12,024 bases of DNA from Acidobacteriota bacterium (GTDB lineage: Bacteria; Acidobacteriota; Terriglobia; UBA7540), in assembly GCA_021789565.1 (NCBI GenBank), contig JAJYJL010000107.1, positions 1 to 12,024 of the forward strand, in the 5' to 3' direction. Position numbers and translations under genes: made by a program. Under the pieces are notes generated by a model. The model saw nothing but the letters and a program-made list of their open reading frames with translations, searched no databases and was not told where the DNA came from. Positions 6,918 through 12,024 of this stretch are shown piece by piece. The stretch's first letter is position 1. Each line of letters starts with the position of its first letter.

Positions 6918-6932
6918 CTGCCCCTAAGGCAG
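6918..6932. terminator. Possible short bidirectional hairpin between convergent genes
   Basis: CTGCC (6918-6922) pairs with GGCAG (6928-6932) around a five-base loop, in the 36-base gap between the convergent TrmJ-like and radical SAM genes. The position fits a shared terminator, but the stem is only 5 bp and there is no T tract on either side. Confidence 0.2.
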
Positions 6933-6937
6933 GTTCC

Positions 6938-7969
6938 TCAGTGGTCTGGAACGGGCGGCTGCATTTCGACGATCGGCTCCAGGGGTTGCTCAAAGGCGGG
7001 CCGCGTCTGAGGATCGCGCCAATTATCAAGCAGAGCGATGTGCTGAACGCACTGAATCGTACAGAGGGGTGCGCAAGACTTCAGGGTGTGGTACTCGTGG
7101 TAGAGATGTTGCGGCGTGTACTTTTCCAACGGGATGCCCGGATAACCCCGCTGTTGCGAGCAGTAATGGACTAAGCCGTCTTCGCAGATATAAAGGTACC
7201 GGCTGCCGGCACGGCATCGCCAGTCCCTCGGCATCCCTTGTGCAATATATTTCTGATGGCGATTAAAGCGTGAATAGGAACGTTTGCCCCACCCCATAAT
7301 GGTGCTGAAAATCTCCTGTTGCTGCGGGTTGAGCGGGCGGAGCTGCCCCCCATGGTCGTGGAGGACGCCAACCGTGGAAGTAAAACCGAGTTCGAGGGCA
7401 CGCCGCGCAACCGTAAGAGCGTCTTCGGGGTTGCGCACGGCGCTGCCGAGGACGGAATTAATATTGACTTGAAACACTGCGTGCTGCGCAAGCAGTTTCA
7501 GCTTCTGGTCCAGCACTTTCAGGCTTTTTTTCGAGACTTCGTCAGGCTTGACGTTGTCAATACTGATTTGCAGATGTTCGAGTCCGGCATCGTTCAGGGA
7601 ATTAATGCGGGCCTGCGTCAGCAGATAGCCGTTTGTGATCATCCCTGCAATCATGCCCCGGACTCGAATGTGCCGGACAATTTCTTCAAGTTGCGGATGG
7701 AGCAACGGTTCGCCGCCGCTTATGGTGATTATGCTTGTCCCCAGGTCAGCTAACTGGTCAAGGCGGCGAAACATGATTTCGGTGGGCAGGGGCTTGGAAA
7801 AGTTGTCGTATTCGTTGCAGTAAGTACATGAGAGATTGCACCGGCGGATAGGAATGATGTGCACAAGAACCGGATGGCGAGTGGAGAGTAGGGCATGAGA
7901 AATCATCTTCAACTCGCGCACCCTCGTACGAATCGACCGTGCTTTCCGCTTCAGAACGACTTTGTTCAT
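6938..7969 (-). CDS. Radical SAM protein with Cys-rich (SPASM-like) C-terminus
   Basis: The protein has 343 aa. The radical SAM cluster motif is C44-x3-C48-x2-C51 (RRCNLSCTYCNEYD). GGEP follows at 85-88 for SAM binding, with ITNGYLL at 111-117 and an SID segment at about 136-138, all usual for the partial TIM barrel. The C-terminal part has six more cysteines (C252, C262, C270, C299, C303, C307), which could ligate one or two auxiliary Fe-S clusters in the manner of SPASM or twitch domains. The spacing is not the textbook SPASM pattern. The substrate is unknown, and no small precursor peptide is visible nearby. A short basic N-terminal segment (KRKARSIRTRVRELK) precedes the barrel. The ATG at 7969 lacks a Shine-Dalgarno sequence. 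It is a single gene, 248 bases downstream of the LolA operon on the same strand. Confidence 0.85.
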   Translation of the reverse strand: MNKVVLKRKARSIRTRVRELKMISHALLSTRHPVLVHIIPIRRCNLSCTYCNEYDNFSKPLPTEIMFRRLDQLADLGTSIITISGGEPLLHPQLEEIVRHIRVRGMIAGMITNGYLLTQARINSLNDAGLEHLQISIDNVKPDEVSKKSLKVLDQKLKLLAQHAVFQVNINSVLGSAVRNPEDALTVARRALELGFTSTVGVLHDHGGQLRPLNPQQQEIFSTIMGWGKRSYSRFNRHQKYIAQGMPRDWRCRAGSRYLYICEDGLVHYCSQQRGYPGIPLEKYTPQHLYHEYHTLKSCAPLCTIQCVQHIALLDNWRDPQTRPAFEQPLEPIVEMQPPVPDH

Positions 7970-8217
7970 AATGATTAAACGCCCACATTAAGCCTGCGAA
8001 CGGCAGCAACAACGCTTCCAGAGTTTCCAGAAGACCTTGCCAAACATGTGTTCTGGGATCCAGCAAACCCCAAGCGTGTTATTATCCCTTGTTGAATTAT
8101 ACATATACGACAAGGAAGTATAATCTGCAACAAATTCATCTTCAAATGGGGAAAGAGCTGGTTGAAGAGTAAGATTGGAGGCCCAATCGGGGGAGCGAGC
8201 TGGGCGATGGAAGGCAG
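7970..8217. other. Intergenic region with hairpins and an AT-rich core
   Basis: A gap of 248 bases between the end of the LolA-containing operon and the radical SAM gene. It holds a 6-bp hairpin at 8173-8188 just past the operon stop. It also holds a 7-bp inverted repeat (TCTTCAA 8139-8145, TTGAAGA 8162-8168) and a strongly AT-rich segment at about 8081-8124 flanked by CCTTGT/ACAAGG (8087-8092, 8110-8115). The AT-rich part carries TATAAT-like hexamers on both strands and is the likely promoter area of the radical SAM gene. I see no gene. Confidence 0.45.
8173..8188 (-). terminator. Candidate terminator of the ABC/LolA-like operon
   Basis: On the minus strand GATTGG pairs with CCAATC around a four-base loop, about 30 bases after the stop of the last operon gene at 8218. 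It is followed by TTACTCTTC, a weak T-rich tail. The position is right; the stem is modest. Confidence 0.35.
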
Positions 8218-8931
8218 CTACATCTTTACCCGTTTTGCACCCTTCGCTGCATGTAGCCGGAAAGTGGTAGACGGCAGGTTGCGATTAACTTTGACGGAAC
8301 TGTAGCGGGCTACCGAGTAATCGCCACCCGCCTCAAAGAATTGTTGCTGGATTGGAAGCCAGGACTCCTCGCTGATCCAAAGTTGAATCTTTGAAAGCTG
8401 CGCCGCGAGTTTTTCCTCTCGGGGAGTCAGTTCCAGCAGTGCTGTCGTGTCTCCTCCCAATTGCACTTCTTTCAGATATTTCACTTGATAGACTTTCTGC
8501 ATCTCCTTGGAGTTGGTCCCGAACCCCAGCAACAGGAATTGCTGGATCAGACCAGAGTGCTTGCTGAGATCAAATTCCTGAATCTGATTGATTTTCGGCT
8601 GGTAGATCTCAGCTTTATCTTTTCTGAACAGAATGATCTTAGGCGCCGGCTTGTTGAAGTCAATCAAGATATCCGGCGATTTGGCATTTCGAAAGTAAAG
8701 CTGGCCGGATTCCGTCGAAAAATCATTCACGAGAACGGTTACTTTGGTGTACTCAAGGTTCGCCGAGAGTGTCTTGAGGCGTTTGGCGCTCTCGTTCATA
8801 TGAGAAAAGATTTGATTGAGATCCAAACGATTCTTCTTGCCCCTTGCAAAAACCAGCAGAGGCATCAGCGCAAGCAGGGAAATGGCCAGGAGGCAGCCTG
8901 TGATTCTTGATTTCAACCTGAGAATAATCAT
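8218..8931 (-). CDS. LolA-like outer-membrane lipoprotein-sorting protein
   Basis: A 237-aa exported protein. The N-terminus has a signal-type hydrophobic segment (GCLLAISLLALMPLLVFA, about 12-29). The mature part (about 35-230) reads as a LolA/LolB-like half barrel. It opens with a helix containing SAKRLKTLSANLEYTKV, continues with SGQLYFRN and PKIILFRKDKAEIYQPKINQI, then LLELTPREEKLAAQLSKIQLW (167-187), which is a very typical strand-turn-strand of the family. It ends with SVARYSSVKVNRNLPSTTFRL. LolA carries lipoproteins from an inner-membrane ABC complex to the outer membrane. Here the protein is the last gene of an operon with such an ABC transporter, which supports a carrier role. The frame extends to 9003 and would overlap the previous gene. 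The ATG at 8931 places the signal peptide at the N-terminus and is preferred, although its ribosome binding site is weak. Confidence 0.8.
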   Translation of the reverse strand: MIILRLKSRITGCLLAISLLALMPLLVFARGKKNRLDLNQIFSHMNESAKRLKTLSANLEYTKVTVLVNDFSTESGQLYFRNAKSPDILIDFNKPAPKIILFRKDKAEIYQPKINQIQEFDLSKHSGLIQQFLLLGFGTNSKEMQKVYQVKYLKEVQLGGDTTALLELTPREEKLAAQLSKIQLWISEESWLPIQQQFFEAGGDYSVARYSSVKVNRNLPSTTFRLHAAKGAKRVKM

Positions 8932-8986
8932 AATGCCTGCGCGCCTCTGAATATACGATTCCCTTCCGCTGGCGAAAGATGCATTA

Positions 8987-9448
8987 TCAGCGTTCCACCT
9001 CAACGGTGTATCCGAGAATCACACCCTCTGTTCCCAGTAGCGGCTTGATGGATTTTATTTTAAAAGGCGGCTTTACGCGTTGCAGGAGCAATTGATGGAC
9101 GGCTTCCCGAGGCGGAACAGCCCCGAGTGATTCCACCAGCCTGGCGTCCAACTGGTATACCCACACTTGGTTTGTGTGACTGACTTCAACTATTCCCTGG
9201 ACGTGCCGCAGATCACTCAACTGAAGACGGGGCCGGTCGTGGAACCAACGGGCTGGAGTAAGAAAGATGAAGGAAAGGATCAGGACACAGATGACGTCAT
9301 ATTGCCAACTTCCACGCTCATAAGACCAGAAGATCGCTTTCTTGATGACCAGAGTGACCCTGGATCCGAGCGAGGAACCCGTGGGTTCTGCCACCCGGTT
9401 CCCGGGAGACGGAACGGTTGGTTCGCGGAACTCGGTGCTTGGTGCCAT
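8987..9448 (-). CDS. Single-pass membrane protein, Acidobacteria-type family of unknown function
   Basis: A protein of about 153 aa. Residues 1-30 are Pro/Ser/Gly-rich and probably disordered in the cytoplasm. Residues 38-50 read [14 protein letters not shown], directly followed by one membrane helix ([14 protein letters not shown], about 52-65) and the motif WFHDRP (68-73). The C-terminal 80 residues lie outside the membrane and form a small alpha/beta domain ending in [15 protein letters not shown] recall the [10 protein letters not shown]...FLTP...HDRP pattern from Acidobacteria only, and no function is known to me. It sits between the ATPase gene and the terminal LolA-like gene, so it may couple the ABC complex to the carrier. 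The ATG at 9448 lacks a clear ribosome binding site. An in-frame TTG at 9478, 12 bases after the ATPase stop, would add ten residues and is a real alternative. Confidence 0.7.
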   Translation of the reverse strand: MAPSTEFREPTVPSPGNRVAEPTGSSLGSRVTLVIKKAIFWSYERGSWQYDVICVLILSFIFLTPARWFHDRPRLQLSDLRHVQGIVEVSHTNQVWVYQLDARLVESLGAVPPREAVHQLLLQRVKPPFKIKSIKPLLGTEGVILGYTVEVER

Positions 9449-9490
9449 ATGACTTTTAATTGAGTAAGATAACGGCAAAATCCAGAGGAA

Positions 9491-10225
9491 TCAATCGGAA
9501 ACGATCCGGCCGTCTCGCATTCGAATAATCCGGTCGGCAACAGAAGCCGCCTCCGGATTGTGCGTAATCATCAGGATCGTCTGACGGAAGTCCCTGTTCA
9601 GGATTCGCAGCATATTCAGCACAACCTGAGAGTTTTCAGTATCCAGGTTCCCGGTGGGTTCGTCAGCAAGCAGGAGCTTGGGCTCACAGACCACTGCCCG
9701 GGCAATGGCTACGCGCTGCTGTTCCCCACCGGAAAGCGCATAAGGTTTGCGGTCCAATTTGTCTTTGATTCCCAGCATTTCCGCAACCGATTCAAAGCGG
9801 TGCGGGTTAAACCCGTCCCCCTGGATATGTTGCGCGATGGCAATGTTATGCCTCGCCGTCAATGTCGGCAGAAGGTTATATCGCTGGAAGACAAAGCCAA
9901 TCTTGTGCCGGCGAAACATCGTGCGTTCCCTGTCGTTCATCCGGGTGAAATCGTTCCCATCCACCAGCACCCGCCCGCCGGTTGGCCGCGTTAATCCTCC
10001 CAAAACGTGCAGCAAGGTTGACTTGCCGCAGCCGGAAGGGCCCACAACTGCAAGAAATTCCCCTTCCTGGACGACAAGGTCTACACCGCGCAGCGCCGGA
10101 ACATTTACTTTCCCGACTCGAAAGGTTTTTGTCAGGTTTTCCGTTGCGATGATTGGTTCCATACAGCCAATTCGGTTTGTTCCCCTGGTTTGGTCCTCTG
10201 CTGTTTCAAGAAAAATTGGTCCCAT
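9491..10225 (-). CDS. ABC transporter ATP-binding protein, LolD/MacB type
   Basis: A 244-aa ATPase with every canonical motif: Walker [10 protein letters not shown] (62-70), Q-loop [10 protein letters not shown] (111-120, Gln114), signature [14 protein letters not shown] (164-177), Walker [13 protein letters not shown] (184-195) and H-loop ITHNPEA (220-226, His222). The ATPTGNLD-type Walker B and the short single-domain form fit the LolD/FtsE/MacB group, which partners with FtsX-fold permeases. That matches the permease gene located 17 bases upstream. The chosen ATG at 10225 has GGAG four bases away, but it adds about 21 residues that look non-conserved. The ATG at 10162 ([12 protein letters not shown]) gives the usual ABC N-terminus and is the alternative. 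The role is inferred to be ATP-driven extraction of a lipid, lipoprotein or other amphipathic substrate, not import. Confidence 0.9.
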   Translation of the reverse strand: MGPIFLETAEDQTRGTNRIGCMEPIIATENLTKTFRVGKVNVPALRGVDLVVQEGEFLAVVGPSGCGKSTLLHVLGGLTRPTGGRVLVDGNDFTRMNDRERTMFRRHKIGFVFQRYNLLPTLTARHNIAIAQHIQGDGFNPHRFESVAEMLGIKDKLDRKPYALSGGEQQRVAIARAVVCEPKLLLADEPTGNLDTENSQVVLNMLRILNRDFRQTILMITHNPEAASVADRIIRMRDGRIVSD

Positions 10226-10242
10226 CGATCTCCAGAAGTCTC

Positions 10243-11343
10243 CTACTCGTAAGCCAATGAATCGACCGGATCAAGCCGGGCCGCGCGTATCGCCGGGTAG
10301 AAGGCGCCTAGTAAAGATCCTCCAACGGCCAGCAGCCCTGCCCACATCGCCCAGTGCACTGTTAATTCAACGGTTAAAGTAGGGAACGTTGCCACAATGA
10401 CTTTTCTTGCCAGCCACGTGCCGACATATCCTGCAAAAACGCCGATGATGCTGAGCAGGCCAGCCTCACGCAGTATCACACTCATGATATACCTTTTGCC
10501 CGCCCCCAGTGACTTTAAAATGCCAATTTCCCGCGTTCTTTCAGTGATGGTGGTATACATCGAGAGGAAAATGACCATAAAGCCGATGCCCACGGCTACT
10601 GCAATCATGGCCGTAATAAAGGCGTTCAAAGCGGGAAGGTCGTTCGATGTCATCAGGGACATATACTCTTTAATAGAGCGAAGCTGGTACTTTGGGAGCA
10701 ATTCCTTCATTGAATTGATGACGGCATGCGTGTAGCCCGGCTCGGTACACTTCACATAGAAAATCGAAGCTTTGTCGCGTGCGCCGGTTAAGTCCTGGGC
10801 TGTAGATAAAGGAATAAACAGCCGCGCCCCCATTCCGTGTTCGACGATGCCGGCCACGCGAAAGTTATTGTTCAGAAAATTGAGTGTTGAACCCACTTTT
10901 ACGTTGTTCGCCCGCGCATACCAGTCGTCAACAAGAATGTCATTGGGATGTTGGAAAGGGCCGCCCTTGAGATAGATGAAACCTCCGCTCACTTGTTTAA
11001 AGCTAGGCATATCAATGCCATAGATGAGGTTAATTCCTCCGTGGGCATTGAATAGAAATAAGACGGGCGTTACGGCCAGCACGTGTGGGATCTGTGCAAG
11101 CCGGTCGCCGATTTGAACCGGCATGGGGGCCTGGGTCAGTCCAAAAAACATGGATGCTCCTGGAGGCTGGACCATGATGTCTGCCCCCACTCCCTGGACT
11201 CGCTTGGCGGTTTCATGCAACATACCGTGAGTCATTCCCACGACGAGCATCACCATCCCCACTTCAATAGCCACGGCCAGTACGCTCACCAGCGTCCTGA
11301 TCGGCCGGTGGAGAATGTTCTCGAAGATCATCCTGTTAACCAC
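10243..11343 (-). CDS. ABC transporter permease, FtsX/MacB/LolCE fold
   Basis: A protein of about 366 aa with the MacB/LolC/LolE layout. It has one N-terminal membrane helix (about 14-40, [21 protein letters not shown]), a large periplasmic domain (about 41-238) and a C-terminal FtsX domain with three helices (about 240-262, 286-312 and 325-350). The loop [15 protein letters not shown] and the C-terminal [16 protein letters not shown] are diagnostic of the family. The GTG at 11343 is chosen as start because AAGGAG lies four bases upstream. The ATG at 11331 is too close to any Shine-Dalgarno and lies four codons inside. The preceding LolA-like gene ends 13 bases earlier, so translation is probably coupled. 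A homodimer with the adjacent ATPase is the expected assembly. I find no second permease gene in the visible part, so the heterodimeric LolC/LolE arrangement is not evident here. Confidence 0.88.
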   Translation of the reverse strand: MVNRMIFENILHRPIRTLVSVLAVAIEVGMVMLVVGMTHGMLHETAKRVQGVGADIMVQPPGASMFFGLTQAPMPVQIGDRLAQIPHVLAVTPVLFLFNAHGGINLIYGIDMPSFKQVSGGFIYLKGGPFQHPNDILVDDWYARANNVKVGSTLNFLNNNFRVAGIVEHGMGARLFIPLSTAQDLTGARDKASIFYVKCTEPGYTHAVINSMKELLPKYQLRSIKEYMSLMTSNDLPALNAFITAMIAVAVGIGFMVIFLSMYTTITERTREIGILKSLGAGKRYIMSVILREAGLLSIIGVFAGYVGTWLARKVIVATFPTLTVELTVHWAMWAGLLAVGGSLLGAFYPAIRAARLDPVDSLAYE

Positions 11344-11356
11344 GATGCTCCTTCGG

Positions 11357-12024
11357 CTACTTATCCCCGCCCAGTTCAACCAAGGTTGACTTTGGCGGCC
11401 TCTTCAGTACGAATTTTTCTGGTGGAATAGGTTGATTGAAGGTTGCCTTCTCCACCGTAATCGTTAGCGTATAGCCTTCTTCGGGGCGATTCAATGTGAT
11501 TTGCGCAGGATATCGGATGGCCTGGAAAGTGTGATAGTCGGCATAGCTGACGTCCTCCACCAGAGCGCCTCCGGGGCCGAAAATCTGAAGGCGTGAAATG
11601 CCCAGGGTGGCGCGATCAAACCACACTTTCCGTTTCAGGCTCAGCTCACCCGCGCCGTCAGGCTCCACGATATTGAGGATATAAAAGGACTGGCCCGTGG
11701 AAGTGTGGGTCTCCTCGTTGAAGAACTTTTCTTTTGTCTCGTCGACGGGAGGAATGAGCAGGGCCTCAAGGATATGCTCGGGCCGGAGATTTTCCAGGGG
11801 TTGTTTGGCTGGTCCGTGATAGTTGTTATTTCCAACGATAAACTTATTCTTTGGCGGAATAGAAACGCGGAATTGCCGGCCGTCAGAAACCATATCGAAA
11901 ATCTCTGTGTTAACCACCGGCGCTTGACCAATGATACGGATCATGGCGGGTTTTTTCATCAGGATAAAGCCGCGGACGTTCTGGTACTCCTTGATAACTC
12001 CTGTATAAACTGAGCCTAGATCGG
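11357..12024 (-). CDS. LolA-like exported protein, N-terminus outside the window
   Basis: A partial gene. The frame stays open to the window edge and 221 residues are visible, so the first codons and any signal peptide are missing. An internal ATG at 11959 is not taken as the start, because the residues before it (VIKEYQNVRGFIL) continue the same fold. Visible segments include FDMVSDGRQFRVSIPPKNKF, which is a LolA-like strand pair, then KRKVWFDRATLGISRLQIFG, EDVSYADYHTFQAIRYPAQI and a final VEKATFNQPIPPEKFVLKRP. These suggest a lipid-binding half barrel of the outer-membrane lipoprotein-sorting superfamily, probably DUF4292-like. It is the first visible gene of the operon and ends 13 bases before the permease. 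It may bind the substrate before or after the ABC step. The family call is moderate; that it is a real coding region is firm. Confidence 0.75.
   Translation of the reverse strand, partial: DLGSVYTGVIKEYQNVRGFILMKKPAMIRIIGQAPVVNTEIFDMVSDGRQFRVSIPPKNKFIVGNNNYHGPAKQPLENLRPEHILEALLIPPVDETKEKFFNEETHTSTGQSFYILNIVEPDGAGELSLKRKVWFDRATLGISRLQIFGPGGALVEDVSYADYHTFQAIRYPAQITLNRPEEGYTLTITVEKATFNQPIPPEKFVLKRPPKSTLVELGGDK

Noticed and set aside
7758..8066. 102-codon minus-strand frame crossing the radical SAM start
   Set aside because: Overlaps the N-terminal part of the radical SAM gene in another frame and shows no domain or ribosome binding site.
1..12024. CRISPR arrays, insertion sequences, integrase genes, tRNA or rRNA genes
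   Set aside because: No direct-repeat array, transposase-like frame, or tRNA/rRNA pattern was found on reading both strands.

Overview
The window looks like ordinary chromosome of a moderately GC-rich, Gram-negative (diderm) soil-type bacterium, most likely an Acidobacteriota (Terriglobia/Solibacteres-like). This assignment rests on recognised protein styles: a Tat-exported TIM-barrel protein paired with a DUF1080 protein, a small membrane protein with a [12 protein letters not shown] motif, and several LolA-like periplasmic proteins. It is an inference from family memory, not a database result. I see no mobile element, CRISPR array, tRNA or rRNA.

Left part (1-3372), all on the minus strand: a COG3375-type GNAT acetyltransferase, a small FmdB-type zinc-ribbon protein, then a two-gene unit. 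The first gene of that unit is a Sec-exported DUF1080 (3-keto-disaccharide hydrolase-like) protein and the second is a Tat-exported sugar isomerase/epimerase-like TIM barrel. They probably act together on oxidised (3-keto) glycosides outside the cytoplasm. The leader of this unit has two overlapping, mutually exclusive inverted repeats.

Middle part (3373-6901), plus strand: a divergent intergenic region of about 440 bp with inverted repeats, a secreted 175-aa protein of unknown function, and a 449-bp gap. Then come a 440-aa exported protein (helical N-terminal module, disordered linker, LolA-like C-terminal domain) and a TrmJ-type tRNA 2'-O-methyltransferase. The methyltransferase appears to be expressed from an extended -10 promoter that would give a leaderless mRNA. 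A radical SAM protein with a Cys-rich C-terminus converges on it from the minus strand.

Right part (8218-12024), minus strand, transcribed toward the left: a tight operon of a LolA-like protein (its N-terminus lies outside the window), a MacB/LolCE-type FtsX permease, a LolD/MacB-type ATPase, a single-pass membrane protein, and a second LolA-like protein. The gene order suggests a machine that extracts a lipid or lipoprotein from the inner membrane and hands it to periplasmic carriers. This is the most interesting set in the window.
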